Assembly: GCF_017315735.1 (NCBI RefSeq) | Contig: NZ_JAFLRK010000002.1 | Coordinates: 62,001 to 126,000 of the forward strand | Direction: 5' to 3' | DNA: 64,000 bases | Origin: Paracoccus shandongensis | GTDB taxonomy: Bacteria; Pseudomonadota; Alphaproteobacteria; Rhodobacterales; Rhodobacteraceae | Shown: positions 17,458 to 25,825 of the stretch, piece by piece | Layout: the number at the start of each line of letters is the position of its first letter | Numbering within the stretch: the stretch's first letter is position 1 | Made by a program: the position numbers and the translations under genes | Notes under the pieces: model-generated | The model's database searches: none | Told to the model about the DNA's origin: nothing | Seen by the model: the letters and a program-made list of their open reading frames with translations, nothing else

Positions 17458-17460
17458 CGG

Positions 17461-18147
17461 TCACGCCACCAGCCGATACCCCCCCGACTCCGTCACCAGA
17501 AGCCGCGCGTTGCCGGGATCCGGCTCGATCTTCTGGCGCAGGCGATAGATGTGGGTTTCCAGCGTATGCGTGGTCACGCCCGCGTTGTATCCCCAGACCT
17601 CGTGCAGCAGCACGTCGCGGGCCACCACTCCGTCCTGCGCGCGATACAGGAACTTGAGGATGTTGGTTTCCTTCTCGGTCAGGCGGATCTTGCGGTCCTT
17701 CCCGTCGATCAGCATCTTCATCGCGGGCTTGAAGGTATAGGGCCCCAACTGGAAGATCGCGTCCTCGGATTGTTCATGGGTGCGCAGTTGCGCGCGCAGG
17801 CGGGCTAGCAGGACCGGGAACTTGAAGGGCTTGGTGATGTAATCGTTCGCGCCCGCGTCCAGGCCCAGGATGGTGTCGGCGTCGGTGTCGTGGCCGGTCA
17901 GCATGACGATGGGGCACTTGACGTTCAGCTTGCGCAGCTTCTTGCACAGTTCCCGCCCGTCGGTGTCGGGCAGGCCCACGTCCAGGATCACCAGATCGAA
18001 GATCGCGTTCTTGGCCGCGTCCACGGCCCCCGCGCCCGTGCCCGCCTCGGTCACGTCGAATTCGTCGGTGGCGATCAGCTGTTCGGCCAGGGCCTCGCGC
18101 AGGTCTTCCTCGTCATCCACCAGCAGGATCTTTTTCAGTCCGGGCAT
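17461..18147 (-). CDS. OmpR-family response regulator
   Basis: A 228-residue two-domain regulator. Receiver domain: acidic pair DDEE at 11-14, phospho-acceptor Asp56 in VILDVGLP, Thr in MLTGHD and Lys in ITKPF. Effector domain: OmpR-type winged helix with LTEKETNILKFLY, WGYNAGVTTHTLETHIYRLR and a closing ESGGYRLVA. No sensor kinase is adjacent, so its partner is encoded elsewhere. It is divergent from ribA with a 134-bp gap and is followed by a strong terminator. The sequence does not let me name the specific ortholog. Confidence 0.92.
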   Translation of the reverse strand: MPGLKKILLVDDEEDLREALAEQLIATDEFDVTEAGTGAGAVDAAKNAIFDLVILDVGLPDTDGRELCKKLRKLNVKCPIVMLTGHDTDADTILGLDAGANDYITKPFKFPVLLARLRAQLRTHEQSEDAIFQLGPYTFKPAMKMLIDGKDRKIRLTEKETNILKFLYRAQDGVVARDVLLHEVWGYNAGVTTHTLETHIYRLRQKIEPDPGNARLLVTESGGYRLVA

Positions 18148-18281
18148 GTTGCCTCCCTTCGCTTGTTGCGCAAGAGGTGGGCAAGGCGTGTCGTCCCGTC
18201 CAGCATCATGTCGGTAATCTCACATGGAGTTGTCGGGAAGGGCGCTTATGTTTCAGATTGTTTCAACCCGCCGGACGCGTC

Positions 18282-19340
18282 ATGCCCCTGATCCCCACCC
18301 TGGCCGAGACCGTGTCGCGCGCGCGCAGCGACCTGCGCATGGGCCTGCCGGTGATGATCGGCGCCCATCTGGTCGCGGCGGTGGAAACCCTGGCCCCCGC
18401 CCGGCTGGAGGCGATCCGCGCCCTTGGCCGCCCGGTGCTGGCCCTGACCGAGCGGCGGGCCGAGACGCTGAAGGCGCGGGCCTATGACGACGGCTTGGCC
18501 CGGGTGATCGTGCCCGGGGATGCGGACCACGCCTGGCTGCGGGCGCTGGCGGATCCGTCGGGCGACCTGATGACGCCGATGAAGGGGCCGCTGTTCACGG
18601 AACGCGACGGCGACGCCACGCCGCATCTGGCCGGGCTGGCGCTGGCGAAATCGGCGCAACTGCTGCCCGCCGTGCTGGTGGTCGCCGCCGACCCCTTGCC
18701 CGGGCTGACGCAGGTCGCGCCCGGCCCGCTGCTGGCGCAACTGGCGCATGAGGCCGCGCTGGCCCCGGTCGCCGCCGCCAACCTGCCGCTGGTTGCGGCG
18801 GAACGATCGCGCCTGCACATCTTCCGCCCCGACGATGGCGGGGCCGAGCATTACGCCATCGAGATCGGCGATCCGCCTCGCGACGCGCCCGTTCTGGCGC
18901 GGCTGCATTCGGCCTGTTTCACGGGCGACGTGCTGGGCAGCCTGAAATGCGACTGCGGGCCCCAGTTGCACGCCGCGCTGTCGGCCATGGGGCAGGCGGG
19001 GCAGGGGGTGCTTTTGTATCTGAACCAGGAAGGGCGCGGCATCGGGCTTGCCAACAAGATGCGCGCCTATGCCTTGCAGAACCAGGGGTTCGACACCGTG
19101 CAGGCCAACCACCGCCTGGGCTTCGAGGATGACGAGCGCGATTTCCGCATCGGCGCGGCCCTGCTGCGGCGGATGGGGTTTTCGTCCGCGCGGCTGATGA
19201 CCAACAACCCGCGCAAGGTGGCGATGATGGAAAGCCACGGGATCGCGGTCACGGAACGCGTGCCCTTGGTCGTGGGCCGCAACCGCTTCAACGAGGGCTA
19301 TCTGGACACCAAGGCCGAAAAGTCGGGGCATCTGCTGTGA
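18282..19340 (+). CDS. ribA: GTP cyclohydrolase II with a long N-terminal extension
   Basis: Opens the imidazole ring of GTP in the first step of riboflavin synthesis. The C-terminal domain (about 155-350) is complete: zinc ligands Cys212, Cys223 and Cys225 in CFTGDVLGSLKCDC, the GTP-binding NQEGRGIGL, RLGFEDDERDF and TNNPRKV. At 352 residues it is far longer than the ~200-residue E. coli enzyme. The first ~150 residues are Ala/Leu-rich and lack the active-site motifs of DHBP synthase, so they may be a decayed RibB-like or unrelated domain. The GTG of the next gene overlaps its stop codon. Confidence 0.92.
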   Translation: MPLIPTLAETVSRARSDLRMGLPVMIGAHLVAAVETLAPARLEAIRALGRPVLALTERRAETLKARAYDDGLARVIVPGDADHAWLRALADPSGDLMTPMKGPLFTERDGDATPHLAGLALAKSAQLLPAVLVVAADPLPGLTQVAPGPLLAQLAHEAALAPVAAANLPLVAAERSRLHIFRPDDGGAEHYAIEIGDPPRDAPVLARLHSACFTGDVLGSLKCDCGPQLHAALSAMGQAGQGVLLYLNQEGRGIGLANKMRAYALQNQGFDTVQANHRLGFEDDERDFRIGAALLRRMGFSSARLMTNNPRKVAMMESHGIAVTERVPLVVGRNRFNEGYLDTKAEKSGHLL

Positions 19341-19831
19341 GGGCGGGTGATCTGGTCCTGACCCCGCAGGGGGTGCGATTTCGCGGGCGGCTGTTTCCGT
19401 GCAGCATCGGCAAGCGCGGGGTGACGCGCGACAAGCGCGAAGGGGACGGGGCCACGCCCGCCGGGGTGATGCGGATCACCGGGCTGTGGTATCGGCCCGA
19501 CCGGCTGGCGCGGCCTGCGGCATGGGCGCGGCCCATCGGGCCGGGCGACCTGTGGTGCGACGCGCCGGATCATCCGGGCTATAACCACCACGCCCGCGCG
19601 CCCCTGGCTGTCAGCCATGAAAGGCTGCGGCGGGCGGATCCGCTTTATGACCTGATCCTGACGACGGACTGGAACTGGCCCGATGCGGTGCCGGGGCGGG
19701 GATCGGCGATCTTCCTGCATCAATGGCGCAGGCCGGGTTATGGGACCGAGGGCTGCATTGCCTTTGCAAGGCGCGATCTGATCTGGATCGCCAGGCGGGC
19801 AGGGCCGGGGACGCGGGTGATCGTTCCCTGA
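19337..19831 (+). CDS. L,D-transpeptidase (YkuD-fold) family protein
   Basis: A 164-residue YkuD-fold protein. The catalytic region has His128 (AIFLHQW) and Cys140 (GTEGCIAF), matching the HxxG...GC arrangement, although the usual S/T-HGC is TEGC here. Family members make 3-3 cross-links in peptidoglycan or attach proteins to it. No signal peptide is obvious with the GTG start at 19337, which overlaps the ribA stop (GTGA). A cytosolic form or an unusual export route is possible. It converges on alkB across a 226-bp hairpin-rich gap. Confidence 0.82.
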   Translation: MRAGDLVLTPQGVRFRGRLFPCSIGKRGVTRDKREGDGATPAGVMRITGLWYRPDRLARPAAWARPIGPGDLWCDAPDHPGYNHHARAPLAVSHERLRRADPLYDLILTTDWNWPDAVPGRGSAIFLHQWRRPGYGTEGCIAFARRDLIWIARRAGPGTRVIVP

Positions 19832-19840
19832 CATTTGCCC

Positions 19841-19877
19841 GGGCGGGATCAGGAAACGCACTGCGTTTCCCCCGCCC
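19841..19877. terminator. Long GC-rich hairpin after the L,D-transpeptidase gene
   Basis: An inner 9-bp stem GGAAACGCA/TGCGTTTCC is enclosed by GGGCGGG/CCCGCCC, so about 16 bp can pair. It begins about 10 bases after the stop. It has no classical T run. Confidence 0.6.
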
Positions 19878-19922
19878 GTTGCACGAGGGTTCCACCAGAG
19901 ACGGAGACGTAGGAACGCGGGA

Positions 19923-20002
19923 GGCCAGCGCCCGACCCGAGGGGGCGTGTAAGCGCCCGCCTGGGGGCGGGGCGGGCGCTGGCCGGGCCTTTGAGGCCCG
20001 GC
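19923..20002. repeat. Nested inverted repeats between convergent genes
   Basis: Perfect 12-bp arms GGCCAGCGCCCG (19923-19934) and CGGGCGCTGGCC (19973-19984) flank a 38-base GC-rich spacer. Overlapping the right arm is a second hairpin, CCGGGCCT/AGGCCCGG (19983-20001). They lie between the convergent L,D-transpeptidase and alkB genes and may insulate them; the arrangement could also be a small palindromic repeat element. Confidence 0.65.
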
Positions 20003-20057
20003 GGTGCGGGTGGATATGTCGAGACGTGGCGAAGGCGATGGCCTTCGCCAGACAGCC

Positions 20058-21197
20058 CTACAGCGCATTCCGCGGCATCGGCAGCTCGCCCCGGTTATAC
20101 GGTCCCCAATCCGTCACCTCGGGGTAAAACTGCCGCCGCCAGGCCCGCACGCGCGGGTTCATCCGCCGCCGCCACCAGGGCGGAACCATCGCCACGAAGG
20201 TCATCGCCGGATAGCCCAGGGGCAATTGCGGGGCCTCGTCCTTGCCATAGGTTTGCAGCAGCGGAAAGCGCCGGTCGGGCTTGTAATGGTGGTCCGAATG
20301 GCGCTGCAGGTTGATCAGCAGCCAGTTCGAGGCCGTGTGGCTGGCGTTCCAGCTGTGGCGCGGCAGGATATGTTCATACCGCCCCTCGCCCAGGTGCTTC
20401 CGGGTCAGCCCGTAATGTTCGACATAGTTCACGACCTCCAGCTGCCAGACCGCCACGAAAGCCTGGAAGATGAACAGCCCCAACCCCTGCACACCGCCAA
20501 GCGCCAGGGCTAGCCCGATCATCCCCCCCTGCAAGGCGGCATAACGCCAGAACGGGTTGCGCCGGTCCCAGGGGCTGCGGCCCGCCCGCGCCAGCAGCCG
20601 CGTTTCCGCCCGCCAGGCGCTGCGGAGACCGTCGCGCAGCACGCGTGCGAAGAACCGATAGAACCCCTCGTTATAGCGCGCCGACACCGCGTCGCGGGGG
20701 GTCGAAACCCAGGCGTGATGGACCAGCAGATGCTCGGTCCGGAAATGCGAATACAGAACCGAGGCCAGCAGCAGATCGCCCATCCAGCGTTCCACGGCGG
20801 TCTTCTGGTGCAAAAGCTCGTGCGCATAGACCATGCCGATGCTGCCCGACAGCACGCCCACGCCGAAGAACAAGCCCAGCTTTTCTAAGCCGGAAAGATG
20901 GCCGGAATGCGTGGCATACCAGATCGCCCCGAAGATCGCGGCGAATTGCAGCGGGAACCAGACCACCGTCACCGCGCGGTGCCAGAACAGCCGCGCCGTC
21001 TCGGTCTGCGGGTCGGGGTTTTCCTCGTTCAGGCCCAGCACGCCGTCCAGGGCCGTGGTCAGGTACCAGGCATAGGCAGGCAGCAGCATCCACCACAATC
21101 CGCCCCAAGCCGCCGCCAGGGCGACCAGAGGCAGCATGACCACGGACATCCAGAAGGGCGCGGCGGGGGGCAATCTGCTTGGGGTTGAATCGCTCAT
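20058..21197 (-). CDS. alkB: Alkane 1-monooxygenase
   Basis: Membrane di-iron enzyme that hydroxylates the terminal carbon of alkanes with electrons from rubredoxin. All histidine boxes are present in the 379 residues: HELLH at 126-130, EHLLVHH at 155-161, NYVEHYGL at 257-264 and LQRHSDHH at 297-304. About six hydrophobic helices are visible. There is no fused C-terminal rubredoxin, and no rubredoxin, rubredoxin reductase or alkane regulator gene is in the window. Electron partners must be elsewhere. The start is ATG 21197, ten bases after the end of mutY in the same direction, so they may share a transcript. Confidence 0.95.
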   Translation of the reverse strand: MSDSTPSRLPPAAPFWMSVVMLPLVALAAAWGGLWWMLLPAYAWYLTTALDGVLGLNEENPDPQTETARLFWHRAVTVVWFPLQFAAIFGAIWYATHSGHLSGLEKLGLFFGVGVLSGSIGMVYAHELLHQKTAVERWMGDLLLASVLYSHFRTEHLLVHHAWVSTPRDAVSARYNEGFYRFFARVLRDGLRSAWRAETRLLARAGRSPWDRRNPFWRYAALQGGMIGLALALGGVQGLGLFIFQAFVAVWQLEVVNYVEHYGLTRKHLGEGRYEHILPRHSWNASHTASNWLLINLQRHSDHHYKPDRRFPLLQTYGKDEAPQLPLGYPAMTFVAMVPPWWRRRMNPRVRAWRRQFYPEVTDWGPYNRGELPMPRNAL

Positions 21198-21207
21198 GCG
21201 CGCGATC

Positions 21208-22233
21208 TTACGCGGCGATGGCGGCGCGCGCCATATCCCAGACCTTGCGCATCAGGCCGGGCAGGGCGTCCCGGTCGATCTGCCGCAGGGGAACCAGATG
21301 GCCGCGTGCCGGTGCCGTGTCCAGATCGCCGACCATGACCTGCAAGGACAGGTTGAAATGGGTGAAGACATGGCGGACATGGCCGATCTCTCGCCAATCC
21401 GCCACCCCCGGCGGCGGCAGGTCGCACCCGTCCCAATGGGCCGAGGGGAAGGCCAGCGTGCCCCCCAGAAGGCCCTTGGCCGGGCGTTCCTCGAACACCA
21501 CCGCGTCGCCATGGCGGGCGACCCAGGCAATGCCGGTGCGGTCGGGTTTTGCCGCCTTGGGGGCCTTGCGCGGCAGGCTGGCGGCGATGCCCTGGGCGCG
21601 GGCATCGCAATCGTGGATCAGCGGGCAGATGCCGCAGGCCGGGCTGCGCGGCGTGCAGATCGTGGCGCCCAGATCCATCATCGCCTGGGCGTAATCGCCG
21701 GGACGGGCCTGCGGCGTCAGCGTTTCGGCAAGCGCAACCAGGTCGGGCTTGGCGCCGGGCAGGGGCGTTTCCACCGCGAACAGCCGCGCCACCACGCGTT
21801 CCACGTTCCCGTCCACCACCGTTTCCGGCGCGTCGTAAGCAATCGCCGCAATCGCGGCCGAGGTATAGGCCCCGATCCCCGGCAATTCCCGCAGGCCTTC
21901 CCGAGTCGTCGGAAAGCCCCCGGCTGCGGCCACCGCGCGGGCGCAGGCCAGCAGGTTGCGGGCGCGGGCGTAATAGCCAAGCCCCGCCCATTCGGCCATC
22001 ACCTGCGCATCCGGGGCCGCCGCCAGCGCCTCGACCGTCGGCCACAGCATCGTGAACCGCTCGAAATAGGCCTTCACCGCCGCGACGGTGGTTTGTTGCA
22101 GCATCACCTCGGACAGCCAGACGCGATAAGGGTCGGCCCCGCCGCCCCCCGGCGGCACGCGCCAGGGCAGGACGCGCGCATGGCGGTCGTACCAGTCCAG
22201 AAGCTGCAGGGCGATCACCCGGGTGTCACGCAA
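21208..22233 (-). CDS. mutY: A/G-specific adenine glycosylase
   Basis: Removes adenine mispaired with 8-oxoguanine. The 341-residue enzyme has catalytic Glu42 in SEVMLQQT, a helix-hairpin-helix LPGIGAYTSAAI (about 117-128), Asp141 in VDGNVERV and the 4Fe-4S cluster cysteines 193, 200, 203 and 209. The C-terminal NUDIX-like 8-oxoG recognition domain follows from about 225. I place the start at TTG 22233, which has AAGGGA seven bases upstream; GTG 22218 is the alternative. Divergent from dciA, with alkB following ten bases downstream. Confidence 0.93.
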   Translation of the reverse strand: MRDTRVIALQLLDWYDRHARVLPWRVPPGGGGADPYRVWLSEVMLQQTTVAAVKAYFERFTMLWPTVEALAAAPDAQVMAEWAGLGYYARARNLLACARAVAAAGGFPTTREGLRELPGIGAYTSAAIAAIAYDAPETVVDGNVERVVARLFAVETPLPGAKPDLVALAETLTPQARPGDYAQAMMDLGATICTPRSPACGICPLIHDCDARAQGIAASLPRKAPKAAKPDRTGIAWVARHGDAVVFEERPAKGLLGGTLAFPSAHWDGCDLPPPGVADWREIGHVRHVFTHFNLSLQVMVGDLDTAPARGHLVPLRQIDRDALPGLMRKVWDMARAAIAA

Positions 22234-22315
22234 TATTCAGTCCCTTGTTCCGATCCCGCGCTTTCCTCGGACGGCGGGGCTGATTAAGGATATGGGGGTG
22301 ATACCCGGACAGGCA

Positions 22316-22870
22316 ATGATGGCACGACCGCCCGACCACCCCCGCACCCCCATGGCCCGCCGCAGGCGCGGCTTCCAGCAGGCGGCGACGCTTCTGGCCG
22401 ACCGGGTGCAGAAGGCCGCCGAGGGCCGGGGCTTCGCCGTGGCCCGCCTGCTGACCCATTGGCCGGAAATCGCCGGTCCCCAGCTTGCCGCCATGACGCG
22501 GCCCGTGCGCATCAGCCACACGCGCGGCGGCTTCGGCGCCACGCTGACCCTGCTGACCACCGGCCCCGTCGCCCCCCTGGTCGAGATGCAGCTGCCGCAG
22601 CTGCGCGACCGGGTGAACGCCTGCTATGGCTACAACGCCGTGCAGCGGATCGTGCTGACCCAGACGGCCGCCAGCGGATTTGCCGAAGGGCAGGCGGTGT
22701 TTTCCGCCGCCCCCGCCCGGCCTGTCGCCCCCGATCCGCAGATCCGCGACAAGGCCGACCAGATCGCCCAGCAGTTCCAGGATCCCGCCCTGGCCGAGGC
22801 CATGGCCCGGCTGGCGCTGAACATCGCAACCAAACGACACCGGAACCACCGAAAGGATTTTCCATGCTGA
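22316..22870 (+). CDS. DciA/DUF721 family protein
   Basis: A 184-residue protein with a DUF721 core ([22 protein letters not shown], then [25 protein letters not shown], then VQRIVLTQT). DciA proteins help load the replicative helicase in bacteria lacking DnaC. The Arg-rich start ([14 protein letters not shown]) is typical. Candidate starts are ATG 22316 (used), 22319 and 22292; none has a clearly better ribosome site. Its end overlaps the dsbA start by seven bases, implying cotranscription. Confidence 0.8.
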   Translation: MMARPPDHPRTPMARRRRGFQQAATLLADRVQKAAEGRGFAVARLLTHWPEIAGPQLAAMTRPVRISHTRGGFGATLTLLTTGPVAPLVEMQLPQLRDRVNACYGYNAVQRIVLTQTAASGFAEGQAVFSAAPARPVAPDPQIRDKADQIAQQFQDPALAEAMARLALNIATKRHRNHRKDFPC

Positions 22871-23487
22871 TCCGTGCCGCCGCCGCCGCCGTGGCCTTTG
22901 CCCTTGCCGTTCCCGCCGCGATGGCCCAGGAGGCCGCGCCCGCCGCGCAGGCGGAAACCCTGCCCGACATCGCCCTGGGGTCGGACGACGCGCCGCTGAC
23001 GGTGATCGAATACGCCAGCTTCACCTGCGGCCATTGCGCCAATTTCCATGCCGAGAACTGGCCGAAGCTGAAGGCCGAATATGTCGATACCGGCAAGGTG
23101 AAATTCATCCAGCGCGATGTCTATTTCGACCAGCCGGGCCTTTGGGCGGGCGTCCTGGCGCGCTGCGGCGGGGACGAGAAATTCTATGCCGTGTCCGACA
23201 TGCTGTTCGACGAACAGAAGGACTGGCTGGCCGGCGGCACGGGCGAGGAGATCGCCGCGAACCTGCGCAAGATCGGCCTCAAGGCCGGCATGACGGAAGA
23301 CCAGATGACCGCCTGCTGGGAAGACACCGCCAAGGCCGAACAGCTGATCGCGACCTTCCAGAAGAACGCCACCACCGACGGGATCGAGGCCACCCCCACC
23401 TTCATCATCGGCGGCGAAAAGGTCCAGAACCAGCCGTGGGAGGACATGAAGCAGATCCTCGACGGCAAGCTGGCCGAGGCCGACTGA
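22864..23487 (+). CDS. DsbA-family periplasmic thiol:disulfide oxidoreductase
   Basis: A 207-residue exported protein. It has a signal peptide (residues 1-21, ending AMA-Q), a thioredoxin fold with active-site CGHC at 55-58 in [13 protein letters not shown] and the cis-Pro loop [11 protein letters not shown] near 178. Such proteins form or shuffle disulfides in secreted proteins. Two further cysteines (about 98 and 150) lie in the helical insert. The gene overlaps dciA and is followed by a 13-bp hairpin. It resembles the monomeric DsbA-like proteins typical of alphaproteobacteria rather than E. coli DsbA. Confidence 0.9.
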   Translation: MLIRAAAAAVAFALAVPAAMAQEAAPAAQAETLPDIALGSDDAPLTVIEYASFTCGHCANFHAENWPKLKAEYVDTGKVKFIQRDVYFDQPGLWAGVLARCGGDEKFYAVSDMLFDEQKDWLAGGTGEEIAANLRKIGLKAGMTEDQMTACWEDTAKAEQLIATFQKNATTDGIEATPTFIIGGEKVQNQPWEDMKQILDGKLAEAD

Positions 23488-23493
23488 CGCCCC

Positions 23494-23525
23494 CATGGCC
23501 CGCCTGCCCGGACAGGCGGGCCATG
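23494..23525 (+). terminator. 13-bp hairpin after dsbA
   Basis: Perfect stem CATGGCCCGCCTG/CAGGCGGGCCATG with a six-base loop, seven bases after the dsbA stop. A short TTCCCTT follows rather than a full T run. Confidence 0.65.
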
Positions 23526-23618
23526 ATTCCCTTGGCCTTTCAGGAACTTGCTTTTTCGCAAGCCGCGACGCATTCTTGGCCTGCGCCGACCGGGCGCGTG
23601 TCACAAGGGATGCTGCCC

Positions 23619-24077
23619 ATGATCAGAGAGTTCCGCGAGTTCATCGCCCGCGGCAATGTCATCGACCTTGCCGTCGGCATCATCATCGGCGCGGCCTTCA
23701 CGGCGATCGTGAATTCGCTGGTGGCCGACCTCATCAACCCGATCCTGGGATTGCTGACCGGCGGCGTCGATTTCACCAACAAGTATTTCGTCCTGTCCGG
23801 CAATGTCCCCGAAGGCGCCAGCCTGGCCGCCGCCCGCGATTCGGGTGCCGCCGTCTTCGCCTATGGCGCCTTCGCGATGGCGGTGCTGAACTTCCTGATC
23901 ATCGCCTGGGCGGTGTTCCTGCTGGTCAAGGCGGTGAACCGCCTGCAGCGCATGGCAACCGCTCCGAAGGAGGAACCCGCCGCAGCCGCCCCCACGCAAG
24001 AGGAACTGCTGGCCCAGATCCGCGACCTGCTGGCCGACCGCACCATCTGGGACGACCGGCCCCTGCCGCGGACCTGA
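23619..24077 (+). CDS. mscL: Large-conductance mechanosensitive channel MscL
   Basis: Inner-membrane pentameric pore that opens under high membrane tension and releases solutes. The 152-residue protein begins [20 protein letters not shown], the conserved N-terminal amphipathic helix, followed by TM1 ([15 protein letters not shown]), a periplasmic loop and TM2 ([20 protein letters not shown]). The C-terminal helix is [12 protein letters not shown]. The ATG at 23619 has AAGGGA eight bases upstream; an ATG nine bases earlier is less likely. Confidence 0.95.
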   Translation: MIREFREFIARGNVIDLAVGIIIGAAFTAIVNSLVADLINPILGLLTGGVDFTNKYFVLSGNVPEGASLAAARDSGAAVFAYGAFAMAVLNFLIIAWAVFLLVKAVNRLQRMATAPKEEPAAAAPTQEELLAQIRDLLADRTIWDDRPLPRT

Positions 24078-24112
24078 GCGGCCCGGCGCGGGATTGCCCG
24101 CGCCAATCCCCC

Positions 24113-25231
24113 TTACCCCGCCAGCAGCTGGTCGGGCGTGATCGCCTCCAGCCCCAGGGCCTCGCCCACGGGGGGCGAGGTCAGGCGGCCCCGGTGCGTG
24201 GACAGCCCGGCCCGCAGATGCGGATCCTCCAGCACCGCCTGCCGCCAGCCCTTGCCCGCCAGCGCCAGCACAAAGGGCAGCGTCGCGTTGCCAAGCGCCT
24301 GCGTGGATGTCCGCGCCACCGCGCCCGGCATGTTCGCCACGCAGTAATGCACCACCCCGTCCACCTCGTAGATCGGATCCTGGTGGGTGGTCGGGCGCGA
24401 GGTCTCGAAGCAGCCGCCCTGGTCTATGGCCACGTCCACCAGCACCGCGCCGGGCTGCATGGTGGCAAGCTGGTCGCGTGACACCAGCTTGGGCGCGGCG
24501 GCACCGGGGATCAGCACCGCGCCGATCACCATGTCCGCCGTGCGGATCAGTTCGGCCGTGGCCGCCCCGCTGGAATATTGCGTGGTCAGCCGCCCCATGA
24601 AAATGTCGTCCAGCCAGGACAGCCGCGCCACCGACCGATCCGTCACCGTGACATTGGCCCCCATGCCCACGGCCACCCGCGCCGCCGCCGTGCCCACCAC
24701 GCCGCCGCCGATGATGACCACGTTGGCGGGCCGCACGCCCGGCACCCCGCCCATCAGCACGCCGCGCCCGCCATTAGCCTTTTGCAGGGCCCAGGATCCG
24801 ACCTGCGGGGCCAGCCTGCCCGCCACCTCGGACATCGGCGCCAGCAGCGGCAGCCCGCCGCGCGCGTCCGTCACCGTTTCATAGGCGATGGCGGTGACGC
24901 CCGATCCCAGCAGATCGCGCGTCTGGTCGGGATCGGGCGCCAGGTGCAGATAGGTGAACAGCACCTGCCCGTCGCGCAGCATCCGGCGTTCGGCGGCCTG
25001 CGGCTCCTTGACCTTCACGATCATGTCCGCCGCGTCGAAGACGGATTTCGCGTCCGGCGCGATGCTGGCCCCCGCCTGGACATAATCCTGGTCGGAGAAG
25101 CCCGAACCCAGGCCTGCGCCGGTTTCCACCAGCACGCCGTGGCCGCGCGCGACGGCCTCGGCCACGGCGGCGGGCGTCAGGCCCACGCGGAATTCCTGCG
25201 GCTTGATTTCCCTTGGACAACCGATCTTCAT
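24113..25231 (-). CDS. ald: Alanine dehydrogenase
   Basis: NAD-dependent oxidative deamination of L-alanine to pyruvate, or the reverse. The 372-residue protein starts MKIGCPREIK. Catalytic Lys75 (VKVKEP) and His96 (YLHLAPD) are present, as is the NAD-binding loop VVIIGGGVVGTAAA near 170-183. The alanine-dehydrogenase signature region around KEPQAAERRML is intact. It is divergent from an Lrp-type regulator across 131 bp containing a TGTGGC/GCCACA dyad, the usual layout for ald and its activator. Confidence 0.95.
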   Translation of the reverse strand: MKIGCPREIKPQEFRVGLTPAAVAEAVARGHGVLVETGAGLGSGFSDQDYVQAGASIAPDAKSVFDAADMIVKVKEPQAAERRMLRDGQVLFTYLHLAPDPDQTRDLLGSGVTAIAYETVTDARGGLPLLAPMSEVAGRLAPQVGSWALQKANGGRGVLMGGVPGVRPANVVIIGGGVVGTAAARVAVGMGANVTVTDRSVARLSWLDDIFMGRLTTQYSSGAATAELIRTADMVIGAVLIPGAAAPKLVSRDQLATMQPGAVLVDVAIDQGGCFETSRPTTHQDPIYEVDGVVHYCVANMPGAVARTSTQALGNATLPFVLALAGKGWRQAVLEDPHLRAGLSTHRGRLTSPPVGEALGLEAITPDQLLAG

Positions 25232-25257
25232 GGAACCCTCCCTTGTGTTTGGATCAG

Positions 25258-25277
25258 TGTGGCACCGGCCAGCCACA
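25258..25277. promoter_or_regulatory. Dyad between ald and its divergent regulator
   Basis: TGTGGC and GCCACA half-sites separated by eight bases, 27 bases upstream of the ald start. A candidate binding site for the Lrp-family regulator. The site is short enough that chance is a real alternative. Confidence 0.35.
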
Positions 25278-25362
25278 ATGTGCTGCGAAGATCTTGCCGC
25301 CTGGCCATCCGACCCGGCAGAAACCGCTGGCGCCGTGCAGGGTTGTCGAAGAATATCCCGCC

Positions 25363-25824
25363 ATGTCCGATCTTGATGCAACAGACCGCCGGATCCTCGC
25401 CCTGCTTCAGAAAGAGGGGCGAATCAGCAATGCCGAACTGGCGCTGCGGGTCCACCTGTCGCCCTCTGCCTGCCACCGCCGCGTCCAGCGGCTGGAGGAG
25501 ACGGGCGTGATCCATGGCTATGTCGCGCTGCTGGACGCGCGCAAGCTGCGCCGCCAGACCACCGTCTTTGTGGAAATCACCCTGTCCGGCCAGGCCGACG
25601 AGGTGCTGGAAGCCTTTGAAAAGGGCGTGCGCGCCATTCCCGACGTGCTGGAATGCCACCTGATGGCCGGGACCGCCGATTACCTGCTGAAGATCGTGGT
25701 GGAAGACACCGACGACTTCGCCCGCATCCACCGCCAGCACCTGGCCCGCCTGCCGGGCGTGGCGCAGATGCATTCCTCCTTCGCGTTGCGCACGGTGTTC
25801 CGCACCACGGCGATCCCGGTGTGA
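25363..25824 (+). CDS. Lrp/AsnC-family transcriptional regulator, probable ald activator
   Basis: A 153-residue regulator. The N-terminal helix-turn-helix (LDATDRRILALLQKEGRIS, then LALRVHLSPSACHRRVQRLE) is followed by an AsnC-type ligand-binding domain (about 65-150, with VLECHLMAGTADYLLKI). The divergent position next to ald suggests it responds to alanine and controls ald, as known for AldR/AldF-type proteins. The stop is one base before the downstream esterase start, so the two genes may be cotranscribed. Confidence 0.92.
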   Translation: MSDLDATDRRILALLQKEGRISNAELALRVHLSPSACHRRVQRLEETGVIHGYVALLDARKLRRQTTVFVEITLSGQADEVLEAFEKGVRAIPDVLECHLMAGTADYLLKIVVEDTDDFARIHRQHLARLPGVAQMHSSFALRTVFRTTAIPV

Positions 25825-25825
25825 C

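Noticed and set aside
18282..18740. RibBA bifunctional riboflavin enzyme
   Set aside because: The N-terminal region lacks DHBP-synthase active-site motifs, so only the GTP cyclohydrolase II function is supported.
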